64,000 bases of DNA from PFL25 sp046260155 (GTDB lineage: Bacteria > Chloroflexota > Anaerolineae > Anaerolineales > UBA4823). The notes beneath the pieces were generated by a model, which had not been told where the DNA came from, did no database searches, and was given only the letters and a program-made list of their open reading frames with translations. Positions 1 through 8,370 of this stretch are shown here, in pieces. The stretch spans positions 124,001-188,000 of the forward strand of contig JBJYXV010000077.1 in the NCBI GenBank assembly GCA_046260155.1, read 5' to 3'. The number at the start of each line of letters is the position of its first letter. Position 1 is the stretch's first letter. A program made the translations under genes and the position numbers.

Positions 1-705
1 GGCATCGAAATCTCGCGTATGCCGTCCGTTTATGAAGAGCTTCTCGGCCAAGTCCCAATCAAATTACTCGAAGCAGATTGGATATTAAGATCGTTTGTTG
101 ACCAGAGCCGGGCAAGTGAATTTTACGAACTAGGGAAACGTTTATTGGATATCTTCGGTGGTTTCATTGGTGTATTGTTCTTGCTGTTTACCCTGCCTTT
201 CATCAGCCTTGGCATATTTCTGGACAGTGGCAGACCGATCTTCTACACTCAAACCAGGGCAGGTCGGGGTGCCCAGGATTACCGGATCTTGAAATTCAGA
301 ACCATGTTCCAGGATGCAGAAGCTGATGGCATCCCTCAATGGGCAAGTGAAGATGATGAGCGTGCTACCAGCTTTGGAAGGCTACTGCGGAGAACACACC
401 TGGATGAGTTACCCCAGTTTATTAATGTCTTGCGTGGCGAAATGAGCCTGGTTGGCCCCAGGGCTGAACGACCCGAATTGGTTGAAATGTTCCAGAAGCA
501 CGTTCCCTTCTATCGGGCCCGCCTTCTAGTGAAACCCGGGATTACTGGATGGGCACAGGTTAATTTCGGTTACGCATCGACGATTGAAGAGACAATTGTC
601 AAACTGGAATTCGATCTCTACTATATTAAACACCGCAATCTAATCATGGATTTTATCATTTTGCTGCGAACACCAGCGACTGTCTTGGGGCTGCGCGGGC
701 AATGA
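1..705 (+). CDS. Polyprenyl-phosphate sugar phosphotransferase (partial, 5' end outside window)
   Basis: This is the catalytic half of a bacterial sugar transferase that moves a sugar-1-phosphate from a nucleotide sugar onto undecaprenyl phosphate at the membrane, the first step of exopolysaccharide or glycan repeat assembly. The frame is open to base 1, and the codons before the first ATG (base 19) read like the linker of full-length family members, so the real start lies upstream. Visible marks: a basic start followed by a hydrophobic segment (GGFIGVLFLLFTLPFISLGI), ILKFRTM, the acidic LDELPQ motif, SLVGPRAERPE and KPGITGWAQVN, all typical of the family. The stop overlaps the next start (ATGA), which indicates one operon with the sugar dehydratase that follows. 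The acceptor sugar cannot be read from the sequence. Confidence 0.93.
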   Translation, partial: GIEISRMPSVYEELLGQVPIKLLEADWILRSFVDQSRASEFYELGKRLLDIFGGFIGVLFLLFTLPFISLGIFLDSGRPIFYTQTRAGRGAQDYRILKFRTMFQDAEADGIPQWASEDDERATSFGRLLRRTHLDELPQFINVLRGEMSLVGPRAERPELVEMFQKHVPFYRARLLVKPGITGWAQVNFGYASTIEETIVKLEFDLYYIKHRNLIMDFIILLRTPATVLGLRGQ

Positions 706-2588
706 GAGCAGCTTTTCGCTCCCCAAACCGGCTGCTTTTCCTGGGCGATTTGGTTTTGATTGTTGCAAGTGTCATTGGCAGCTTTGCTTTGAGGCTTGAA
801 CTGGGACCGGTGTTTGTGTTCTACCTGCCGCAAATGGTCACCATGATTGTGGTTGCCTTGCTGGTCAAGCCGGTCGTCTACTATTCATTCGGCCTCTACA
901 GCAGGGTATGGGCTTATGCCAGTATAAGGGAGCTGAAGCTCATCACAGCAGCGGTTTCGATCGCATCCGCTATTGTGGCGTTGATTATCGTGCTCTTGAC
1001 CACTCTCCAGTATTACCAGGGGTTTCCCCGCAGCGTGTTGGCGATTGACTGGTTGCTTTCTCTCTTGGCTGTCGGGGGGTTGCGCTTTACAATGCGCCTG
1101 GTAGCTGAAAGCCGGTCTGGACGAGAAGGTGTTCAGGGACGGATAAAGCGCATCCTGATTGTGGGTGCTGGAGATGCAGGGGCTCTGGTGGTGCGCGAAA
1201 TGCAGAAAAATCCACAGCTGAACCTGGACCCGGTATGTTTTGTGGATGATGACCCGAGCAAACAAAAGCAGCGCATCCATGACGTACCTGTTGAGGGCAC
1301 CCTGGAAGATTTGGGGCGTGTCCTGGATACCTGGTTCATCCAGGAAGTGATCATCGCCATCCCCAGTGCACCCGGTGGTGTGGTTCGCCAGGTGATTGAT
1401 ATCTGCCGGGAGAAAGATGTTCCCTTCCGTACGATGCCTGGAATTTATGAGCTGATTGGCGGAAAGATCAATGTTGGCCGGCTTCGTGAGGTAGAAATCA
1501 CGGATCTGCTCCGGCGGGCATCTGTGGAAATCGATACAACTTTAATCGGTTCAAATATCAGTGGAAAGCGCGTGATGATCACAGGCGCAGGGGGATCCAT
1601 TGGGAGCGAGTTGTGCCGGCAAATTGCACGCTGGGGACCCGAATCCCTGATTCTCCTCGGACACGGTGAAAATACTATATTTGAAATTCTGGTTGAGTTG
1701 GAGAATAATTTTCCATCTCTTTCTCTCCACCCGGTCGTTGCAGATATTCGCAATCTCGATCGTTTATCGAATACCGTTGATCATTTTCAACCGCAGCTGA
1801 TATTTCATGCCGCAGCCCATAAACACGTCCCCCTGATGGAAATAAATGTAGAAGAAGCAGTGACGAATAATGTGATCGGTACTCGCAATGTCGTTGAAGC
1901 TGCTTTGAATGCCGAAATTGATCGCCTGGTCATGATTTCAACAGATAAAGCCATCCGTCCAACCAGCATAATGGGATCGACCAAGCGCATGGCGGAAATG
2001 CTGGTCCTGGACGCAGCGCATCGTTCCGGAAAAGCATACACGGTAGTGCGGTTCGGGAATGTACTTGGCAGCCGGGGAAGTGTGATTCCTCTCTTCAAGC
2101 AACAGATTGCCAATGGTGGCCCGATCACTGTTACCCATCCAGACATGAAGCGCTTTTTCATGACCATTCCTGAAGCGGTCCATCTTGTCCTACAGGCAGC
2201 GGCGATGGGAAAAGGGGGTGAGGTTTTCATCTTGCGGATGGGAGAACAGATCAAGATAATGCAGCTCGCGGATGATCTTATTCGCCTCTCAGGATTAGAA
2301 CCGGAGAAGGATATCGAGATTGTTTTTACCGGCATCCGGCCAGGTGAGAAACTGAGTGAAGAGCTGTGGGATCAATGGGCGACTTTTGAACCAACGACTC
2401 ATAGTGATATCCTCCAGTTGGTTGATGAGGATTTGCTCAGCACTGCTGAGCTGCGGCAGACTGTGAATGAGTTATCTTTTCTGGCAGGCGAAGGTGAAGT
2501 CGATGCGATCATCCGCATTCTAGATGAAACCATTCCTGGTGCAGCCATCAGGAGCATCCCGCCGCCAGATTTAACTTCTGTTGTGTAA
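702..2588 (+). CDS. Membrane NDP-sugar 4,6-dehydratase (CapD/PglF/WbpM-like)
   Basis: Likely converts UDP-GlcNAc or a related NDP-sugar to the 4-keto-6-deoxy sugar used for surface glycans. The protein has 628 residues. Four hydrophobic segments lie in residues 10-130. A first Rossmann domain starts near 151 (ILIVGAGDAG), and a second, extended SDR domain starts near 290 with GAGGSIGS (295-302). The catalytic region STDKAIRPTSIMGSTKR (413-429) has Met424 and Lys428 where classical SDRs have Tyr and Lys, as in the long inverting and retaining 4,6-dehydratases of this family. It overlaps the upstream sugar transferase by 4 bp, so the pair probably makes and loads the same lipid-linked sugar. 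The exact substrate is inferred only from family membership. Confidence 0.9.
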   Translation: MRAAFRSPNRLLFLGDLVLIVASVIGSFALRLELGPVFVFYLPQMVTMIVVALLVKPVVYYSFGLYSRVWAYASIRELKLITAAVSIASAIVALIIVLLTTLQYYQGFPRSVLAIDWLLSLLAVGGLRFTMRLVAESRSGREGVQGRIKRILIVGAGDAGALVVREMQKNPQLNLDPVCFVDDDPSKQKQRIHDVPVEGTLEDLGRVLDTWFIQEVIIAIPSAPGGVVRQVIDICREKDVPFRTMPGIYELIGGKINVGRLREVEITDLLRRASVEIDTTLIGSNISGKRVMITGAGGSIGSELCRQIARWGPESLILLGHGENTIFEILVELENNFPSLSLHPVVADIRNLDRLSNTVDHFQPQLIFHAAAHKHVPLMEINVEEAVTNNVIGTRNVVEAALNAEIDRLVMISTDKAIRPTSIMGSTKRMAEMLVLDAAHRSGKAYTVVRFGNVLGSRGSVIPLFKQQIANGGPITVTHPDMKRFFMTIPEAVHLVLQAAAMGKGGEVFILRMGEQIKIMQLADDLIRLSGLEPEKDIEIVFTGIRPGEKLSEELWDQWATFEPTTHSDILQLVDEDLLSTAELRQTVNELSFLAGEGEVDAIIRILDETIPGAAIRSIPPPDLTSVV

Positions 2589-2633
2589 TCAAAACAATTC
2601 CAATCTACCCGTACTGCCGGTAGCATAAAATTG

Positions 2634-3671
2634 ATGACGATTAAGTCCCTCACCGAATGGAATGATTTTCTTTTGCATTGCCCGGACGCACACTTGCTGC
2701 AAAGTGGTCCCTGGGGTGAGTTAAAATCAAATTTCGGTTGGGAACCAGTTCGCTTGATCTATGAAGATCAACACAATAGATGGGGGACACAAATCTTGTT
2801 TCGGAAGCTGCCCCTGGGGATTACCTTTGCATATCTTCCGAAAGGCCCATTGCTCTCCAATCATGGGGAGAAAACACAACAAACCTTTCCAGACGATTCA
2901 TTTTGGAGCGAAGTTGACCGCCTGTGTCGCAAGAAACGGGCGGTATTCCTGAAAATCGAGCCCGATGTTAATGTCCCCTTTGCCAGCTGGCAAGCGGGTG
3001 AAGTTCCAATTGGTTTCAGTTCGAGCTCACAAACCATCCAACCCCCGCGCACGATAGTCATCGATCTGCGAGCGAGTGAAGAGGAAATCCTGGCTCGCAT
3101 GAAGCAGAAAACCCGTTATAACATCCGGCTGGCCTCAAAAAAAGGTGTGACTGTACGATCTTCAGATGATATTGCTGCTTTTTACTCTCTGATGGAGGTG
3201 ACTGGAAAGCGCGACCAATTCGGAATCCACAGCCTGACCTACTATCAAAAAGCGTTTGACCTGTTCTATCCAACTGGTAACTGTGTTCTGCTGGCAGCCG
3301 AATCCGCAGGGCAGCAAATCGCTGGGATGATGGCCTTCGCTGCGGGGAGACGTGCCTGGTATTTATACGGCGCCTCGGCATCACTGCACAGGGAGCTCAT
3401 GCCAACTTACCTATTACAGTGGGAAGCGATACGGTGGGCGCGATCAAAAGGCTGCTGGCAATATGATCTGTACGGAGTGCCTGATCACGATCAAGAATAT
3501 TTAGAAGCGAATTTTAAGGATCGTTCGGATGGGTTGTGGGGCATCTATCGTTTTAAGCGTGGCTTTGGAGGCCAGGTTGTACGGTCTGCTGGTCCCTGGG
3601 ACAGAGTATACAATGCCCTTCTTTACCGGTTTTACTTGCAATGGACAGCCCGCTCGTCCAGTGAAGAATAG
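2634..3671 (+). CDS. FemAB-like peptidoglycan aminoacyltransferase, copy 1
   Basis: Member of the FemA/FemB/FemX family (GNAT-fold), which use aminoacyl-tRNA to add residues to the peptidoglycan stem peptide at the cytoplasmic membrane face. About 345 residues, the normal family length. Family marks include HLLQSGPWGELKS near the N terminus, the basic stretch MKQKTRYNIRLASKKGV (about residues 157-173 counted from the in-frame TTG at 2631) and YLLQWEAIRWARSKGC toward the C terminus. I prefer the ATG at 2634 over the TTG at 2631; neither has a clear ribosome-binding site. It follows the dehydratase by 45 bp and precedes a second FemAB gene by 15 bp. It could act on envelope glycan or another amino-acylated lipid rather than peptidoglycan. 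Confidence 0.85.
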   Translation: MTIKSLTEWNDFLLHCPDAHLLQSGPWGELKSNFGWEPVRLIYEDQHNRWGTQILFRKLPLGITFAYLPKGPLLSNHGEKTQQTFPDDSFWSEVDRLCRKKRAVFLKIEPDVNVPFASWQAGEVPIGFSSSSQTIQPPRTIVIDLRASEEEILARMKQKTRYNIRLASKKGVTVRSSDDIAAFYSLMEVTGKRDQFGIHSLTYYQKAFDLFYPTGNCVLLAAESAGQQIAGMMAFAAGRRAWYLYGASASLHRELMPTYLLQWEAIRWARSKGCWQYDLYGVPDHDQEYLEANFKDRSDGLWGIYRFKRGFGGQVVRSAGPWDRVYNALLYRFYLQWTARSSSEE

Positions 3672-3686
3672 CGAGGTCTGATCCTT

Positions 3687-4811
3687 ATGGAATATCGAGT
3701 ACAGGCAGGCAACCGGGAAGATTGGGATCAACTCATTTCAGGTTTACCAGGGAGACATTTTCTGCAATCCTGGGAATGGGGGGAAGCAAAACGTATCTCC
3801 GCCTGGCAGCCGATGCACAGGATTTGGTTGGATCAGGAAGAGCAAGTTTTCGCTGCCGCCCTGATCTTGACCCGCGCGATAGAGTTTAAAGGGATCAGGT
3901 TCCCATTGCGCTTGATGTATCTTCCCAGAGGACCGCTGATTTGCAACTGGAAGGATCAGTCATTGGTGTCGAAAGTGTTCTCTGATCTATACGCCCTGGG
4001 TAGAGAACAGAAGGTTATTTTCATCAAGATAGATCCCGAAGTCGAGCTTGGCAGGGGAATCCCTGGGGAAGAAGGCACATTAGAACACCAATGGACGCAT
4101 GAGCTGGTAAGTTCTCTGAAACAAGGAGGCTGGGTCCCTTCTCAAGAACAAGTTCAGTTCAAAAATACGATGGTAATCGATTTGCGGCCTGATGCAGAAC
4201 AGCTAATCGCAACAATGAAGCAGAAGACGCGCTATAACATTCGCCTGGCATCCCGCCGCGGAGTCAGCATCCGCCCGGGGAATTTAAATGATCTGGATCT
4301 TTTCTTCCAGATGTATGCAGAGACATCTATCCGGGATGGATTTACCATCCGCAATCCAGAATATTACCTGACGGTGTGGAAGGAATTCATATCGGCTGGA
4401 CTGGCAGAACCCTTAATTGCAGAAGTGGATGGTGAGCCGATCGCGGGGGTAATCATCTTTAAATTTGCGGATCGCGCCTGGTTCATGTACGGCATGTCAC
4501 GAGATGTCCACCGCGAAAAAATGCCCAATTACCTGCTGCAGTGGGAAGCGATGAAGAGGGCGAAGCAATCTGGATGCCTGGAATACGATTTGTGGGGAGC
4601 TCCGGATGAATTCGTGTCCAATGATGATTTGTGGGGTGTTTATCGCTTCAAAGCTGGGTTGGGGGCAGAAGTGGTCCGCTTGATCGGTGCGTGGGATTTC
4701 CCGCTTAATAGACTGCTGTACCGCAGTTATACACAGGTCATCCCCCGTATGCTTGACCGGATGCGGCAACGTGGCGATAATCAAACTCGTGGTCTAATTC
4801 AATCGGGGTAA
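3687..4811 (+). CDS. FemAB-like peptidoglycan aminoacyltransferase, copy 2
   Basis: A paralogue of the gene just upstream, with the same layout and the shared core MKQKTRYNIRLAS (about residues 178-190). It is clearly diverged elsewhere and about 30 residues longer, so this is an old tandem duplication and not an assembly artefact. FLQSWEWGEAKR near the N terminus and YLLQWEAMKRAKQSGCLEYD near the C terminus match the family. FemA/FemB pairs in Firmicutes add successive residues to an interpeptide bridge; a similar division of labour is an inference here. The gene is followed after 19 bp by a D-cysteine desulfhydrase-like gene with a GAGGG ribosome-binding site, so they probably share a transcript. 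Confidence 0.85.
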   Translation: MEYRVQAGNREDWDQLISGLPGRHFLQSWEWGEAKRISAWQPMHRIWLDQEEQVFAAALILTRAIEFKGIRFPLRLMYLPRGPLICNWKDQSLVSKVFSDLYALGREQKVIFIKIDPEVELGRGIPGEEGTLEHQWTHELVSSLKQGGWVPSQEQVQFKNTMVIDLRPDAEQLIATMKQKTRYNIRLASRRGVSIRPGNLNDLDLFFQMYAETSIRDGFTIRNPEYYLTVWKEFISAGLAEPLIAEVDGEPIAGVIIFKFADRAWFMYGMSRDVHREKMPNYLLQWEAMKRAKQSGCLEYDLWGAPDEFVSNDDLWGVYRFKAGLGAEVVRLIGAWDFPLNRLLYRSYTQVIPRMLDRMRQRGDNQTRGLIQSG

Positions 4812-4830
4812 ATTAAACGAGGGTAAAAAA

Positions 4831-5799
4831 ATGCAGCAAAAACTGAATTTCGCACATCTTCCAACTCCCGTAGAAGGACTGCCAAGATTGTCAGAGCAGC
4901 TCAAAGGGCCACAGATATTTATTAAGCGCGATGACCAGACTGGCCTGGCTTTTGGGGGCAATAAAATTCGTAAATTGGAATATTTACTCGCCGATGCCCA
5001 GTCCAAGGGGGCGAAAACCTTGATCACTGCTGGTGCGGTGCAATCTAACCACTGCCGACAAACTGCTGCGGTCGCGGCAAGAAATGGATTTGCCTGCATC
5101 CTGGTCCTGACCGGCGACAAACCACCAAAACCCTCTGGGAACATGTTTCTAGATTTGTTGCTCGGTGCTGAAATCGTTTGGGCAGGGGAAATGAATCGCG
5201 AAGAAGTCTTAGAAAAAACCTATGATAAAGCCAGTAAGGAGGGCAAGCATCCTTACCTGATCCCATACGGTGGATCGAACGCGGTAGGGGCACTTGGATA
5301 TGTCTTTGCCATGCAGGAATTACTGGAACAGAAGCCTGGCGCAGATTGGCTTGTCATTCCTTCCTCTTCTGGAGGAACTCAGGCCGGCCTGGTCCTGGGA
5401 AGCCGCATGTTTGGATTTCAGGGGAAAATATTAGGCATCAGCATTGACAATTCAACGTTCGAGCTAACCAGGAAAGTGGCTGCCATTGCACAGCAGGCTG
5501 CCCAGACCCTTGGAGAAGACTACCGGTTTTCCCCCCAGGATATCCTGGTGAATGACGATTATTTGGGTGGGGGATATGGAGTGATGGGGAAATCTGAGGT
5601 AGAGGCGATAAGGTTATTCGCACGCAGCGAGGGTATGCTCCTGGATCCAGTGTACACAGGACGCGCTGCAGCCGGTTTAATCGATTTGATCCGCAGCAAC
5701 TACTTTACTGCAGATCAAAATGTTATCCTCTGGCATACGGGTGGTTCCCCGGCTATCTTTGCTGATCGGTACCTGAGTGAATTGTTAGATTTTGGATGA
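4831..5799 (+). CDS. dcyD: PLP-dependent D-cysteine desulfhydrase / ACC-deaminase family protein
   Basis: Predicted cytoplasmic fold-type II PLP enzyme. Family members break D-cysteine into pyruvate, H2S and ammonia, or deaminate 1-aminocyclopropane-1-carboxylate. 322 residues. FIKRDDQTGLAFGGNKIRKLEYL (start near residue 30) is the family signature, with Lys45 as the likely PLP lysine. TAGAVQSNHCRQTAA and SSSGGTQAG are the substrate and phosphate-binding loops. D-cysteine desulfhydrase is favoured because the family is common in bacteria outside plant hosts, but the sequence alone does not exclude ACC deaminase. The position after FemAB genes is consistent with D-amino-acid handling near the cell wall. 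Its stop lies 1 bp from the stop of the convergent gene. Confidence 0.82.
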   Translation: MQQKLNFAHLPTPVEGLPRLSEQLKGPQIFIKRDDQTGLAFGGNKIRKLEYLLADAQSKGAKTLITAGAVQSNHCRQTAAVAARNGFACILVLTGDKPPKPSGNMFLDLLLGAEIVWAGEMNREEVLEKTYDKASKEGKHPYLIPYGGSNAVGALGYVFAMQELLEQKPGADWLVIPSSSGGTQAGLVLGSRMFGFQGKILGISIDNSTFELTRKVAAIAQQAAQTLGEDYRFSPQDILVNDDYLGGGYGVMGKSEVEAIRLFARSEGMLLDPVYTGRAAAGLIDLIRSNYFTADQNVILWHTGGSPAIFADRYLSELLDFG

Positions 5800-5800
5800 C

Positions 5801-6511
5801 TCAAGTCTCGACCGGTTCAGCTACCACAAATCTGAGCCCCCAGGTCTCTAATCCCTCTCTATCGAGGCAGGTTTGAAAAATCAGGTGAGGTTCACCCTGA
5901 TAGTATTGGGTGAAAACCTGGTAGGTGGTCAGCCTTTCCCCTGTATCTAAATTTATGTAATGGCTCCAATTACTTCCTGGCGTCAATTTCTGATATTCAA
6001 TGATTTCCGTGATGCGGAAGTTTTGTAGAGATCCATCACCATTGACAACCAGCACTTTCAAACCTTCTACTAGCTGGAAAAATTCCATTCCTGCCAAGTA
6101 ATTATGGGCAAGTAATCCGATAACCCCATACTTTGCTGCTAACTGGAATTGTGTAACTGTCCCCGGCTGTTGGGATACAAAACCTGTGTTTCCACTTGGC
6201 TGCTGGACAACAGGTAATGCCATGAAGCCTGGTACATAAACACCCCGCACTGATGAAGATTGCCCGTTGACCAGATTATCGACAAAACTATTTAACGAAG
6301 GGATTTGCCCGCGAGAAGTCCAGGAATCGATTGTCGGCGGAGGAAGATGGATCACGCTGCCCAGGCTGGATATTTCCCTGCCGGTGATTGGTAGGTTAAC
6401 CTGATTTGGAGCTGGCAGGGAGAAGGAAACCACCAATATAACTAAAATCAAACTTTGAGTAAAGACAATTAACTTATGCGAGCGATAGCAAGGCATTTTC
6501 ACCAATTCCAA
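5801..6511 (-). CDS. Sortase-like membrane-anchored protein
   Basis: 236 residues with one N-terminal hydrophobic segment (about 14-32) and an extracytoplasmic domain. The C-terminal part reads like a sortase beta-barrel: His136 in GLLAHNYLAGMEFF, Cys215 in HLIFQTCLD and Arg227 in WGLRFVVAEP, in the order and spacing of the sortase His-Cys-Arg triad. I therefore call it a divergent sortase (class D/E/F type by topology). No LPXTG-type substrate gene is adjacent. The start is unsure: TTG at 6511 sits 4 nt after a GGAGG, and GTG at 6502 is an alternative. It lies downstream of a cyclase and a transglutaminase on the same strand. It could also be a sortase-fold protein without transpeptidase activity. 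Confidence 0.6.
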   Translation of the reverse strand: MELVKMPCYRSHKLIVFTQSLILVILVVSFSLPAPNQVNLPITGREISSLGSVIHLPPPTIDSWTSRGQIPSLNSFVDNLVNGQSSSVRGVYVPGFMALPVVQQPSGNTGFVSQQPGTVTQFQLAAKYGVIGLLAHNYLAGMEFFQLVEGLKVLVVNGDGSLQNFRITEIIEYQKLTPGSNWSHYINLDTGERLTTYQVFTQYYQGEPHLIFQTCLDREGLETWGLRFVVAEPVET

Positions 6512-6542
6512 TATCCTCCGGTTAGAAACAAGTAATAATTGT

Positions 6543-6568
6543 GACCTGTTTATAACTCACAACAGGTC
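6543..6568 (-). terminator. Inverted repeat after the cyclase gene
   Basis: GACCTGTT and AACAGGTC are separated by 10 nt, just downstream of the cyclase stop on the minus strand. There is no T-run, so this may be a weak or Rho-assisted terminator or only a stabilising hairpin. Confidence 0.4.
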
Positions 6569-6613
6569 AGAATCAGCTATTGGAACTGTAAGTTTATGTG
6601 AAATTAATGTGGA

Positions 6614-8347
6614 TTATGCAGGATAGTTTGAATGGTATGCTGGAATTTCAAGCACTGCAATTAATTGACTCTTTCCTTTTGCCTTGATCGGTTCGATGGG
6701 GGAAGCATCGATGGACTCCATAATGTGCTGGTAAGTTGCTGCACTGATTAAAATCTGTCCCGGAGCAGCATTTTCCTGCAATCGTTTCGCTATGTTGACA
6801 CTATCACCGATGGCGGTATATTCCAGCCGTTCTTGCGTACCAACCAGCCCTAAAACAGCTTCTCCCGAATGTACACCGATTCCCATCCCCAACCTCATTT
6901 CGGGTGGTAATTCATCCTGGAGCAGGTGGATCGCTGAACGAATTTTTATTGCAGCTCTCACGGCTCGTAATATATGATCGGGTTGCGGGATAGGGGCATT
7001 GAAGAAAGCCATGATCGCATCCCCCATGAATTTGTCGATCGTCCCCTGCTCACCGAGAATGGCTTCTGTAGCAGCGCCGAGGTAGCGATTTAGAACTGAA
7101 ACCAGTATCTCTGGATCGCACCTTTCACTGAGGCTGGTATAGCCGCGTATATCAGCAAAAAGAGTGGTAATATGCGCGCGGGTTCCGCCCAAGTTTAGTT
7201 CATCCGGGTTTAATTGCTCGATGACTGCTGGAGCCACCATACGCTCGAAAAGTCGGCGTTGAGCTTCCAGGTGGTGAGTCTCGGTCACGTCTTCCATGAC
7301 AATCGCTGCACCGAGGATCGCCCCATGTGCATCAATCAGAGGCGAGAGGTTAAATCTGAGGTGGAGTGGGGTATCTTTTTGTGACTTGTGGGTAATCTGC
7401 AGCCCCTTGATTTGTTGGTTTGTCCGGCAGATGGTGTTTAGATATCCTTGGAGATTGATCGCCTCAAGTAGAGGGATTTCATCGATACACTTGCCAAGTA
7501 AACTGTTTCTCGATTCTCCCAGAATATGTTCAGCGACACTATTTGAAAGTGTCACCTGGTGATCAAGGTCGGTGGTGAGCACACCACTGGCGATGGAGGC
7601 AAAGATATCATCCATCAGGTTTTTCAAGCCCGTCACTTCGGCGAGGGAAGTTTGCACGGACTCAAAAAGGCGCGCATTCTCGATGGCTACCGCGGCCTGA
7701 TTTGCAAATGCTGCCAATAAATTCTTATCCGATTCTGTAAAAAGCCCTTCGCGGAGACGGTTATCAGCGTATATGACCCCGATCAGGGAATCTTTTATCT
7801 TGAGAGGGATGCAGAGGATTGAGCGCAGATTCAGCGAGATGACACTTTCCTGTCCACCGAAACGAGGATCACGCTGGGCATTCGTAGTCAGAATGGGCTG
7901 TCCTTCATGTAAAACCTGATTGACGATCGTATGGCTGAGAGCAGTATCAGCTTCATCCACGGATTCCTGTTCCCAATTACGAGCGATGTGAATGCTGAGC
8001 TGATCGTGATCATCCATCAGCATTAAAAAACCTCGCTCCGCGCCGGTCAATTGGACGATGGTATCCATCACAACCCGCAAAACATCATCAACCTGGAGTG
8101 ATGAATTGAGCAGCTGGTTGATGTTTGCTAATGCCAAATAATTATTATGTTCTACTTTTTGGGTATGAATTTGCTCACTGATATTTGAAAGGGAAGTTGA
8201 CAGCTGTGCCAAATCCTCCAAGATCGCTTCTGTATCGCCTGGAAATTCATCTGCAAGGGATACCTGGATTTTATCCGCCAGCTGGCTGAGGAGGGTTATC
8301 TGCCTGTCAAGTGGGAGTTGATCTGAATTGGTTGATCCGCTTTCCAT
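6614..8347 (-). CDS. GAF-PAS class III adenylate/guanylate cyclase
   Basis: A 577-residue cytoplasmic signalling protein. An N-terminal coiled-coil-like region (15-70) is followed by a GAF domain (about 77-228, with ERGFLMLMDD and LAAFANQAAVAIENARLFE), a PAS domain (about 245-355, ending in AAIVMEDVTE) and a class III cyclase domain (about 390-560). Metal-binding Asp399 (LFADIRGYTS) and Asp443 (KFMGDAIMAFF), base-contacting Lys439, and GDSVNIAKRL (514-523) are all present, so it should be active, most likely making cAMP. No transmembrane segment is visible, so the signal is probably internal or a small ligand of the GAF domain. It starts 23 bp after the transglutaminase stop, with no clear ribosome-binding site of its own, which suggests cotranscription. 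Confidence 0.9.
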   Translation of the reverse strand: MESGSTNSDQLPLDRQITLLSQLADKIQVSLADEFPGDTEAILEDLAQLSTSLSNISEQIHTQKVEHNNYLALANINQLLNSSLQVDDVLRVVMDTIVQLTGAERGFLMLMDDHDQLSIHIARNWEQESVDEADTALSHTIVNQVLHEGQPILTTNAQRDPRFGGQESVISLNLRSILCIPLKIKDSLIGVIYADNRLREGLFTESDKNLLAAFANQAAVAIENARLFESVQTSLAEVTGLKNLMDDIFASIASGVLTTDLDHQVTLSNSVAEHILGESRNSLLGKCIDEIPLLEAINLQGYLNTICRTNQQIKGLQITHKSQKDTPLHLRFNLSPLIDAHGAILGAAIVMEDVTETHHLEAQRRLFERMVAPAVIEQLNPDELNLGGTRAHITTLFADIRGYTSLSERCDPEILVSVLNRYLGAATEAILGEQGTIDKFMGDAIMAFFNAPIPQPDHILRAVRAAIKIRSAIHLLQDELPPEMRLGMGIGVHSGEAVLGLVGTQERLEYTAIGDSVNIAKRLQENAAPGQILISAATYQHIMESIDASPIEPIKAKGKSQLIAVLEIPAYHSNYPA

Positions 8348-8370
8348 TTATTACTCAGTTGGTAAACGCA

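Noticed and set aside
2634..4811. Two FemAB genes as an assembly duplication
   Set aside because: They share only short core motifs and have different lengths.
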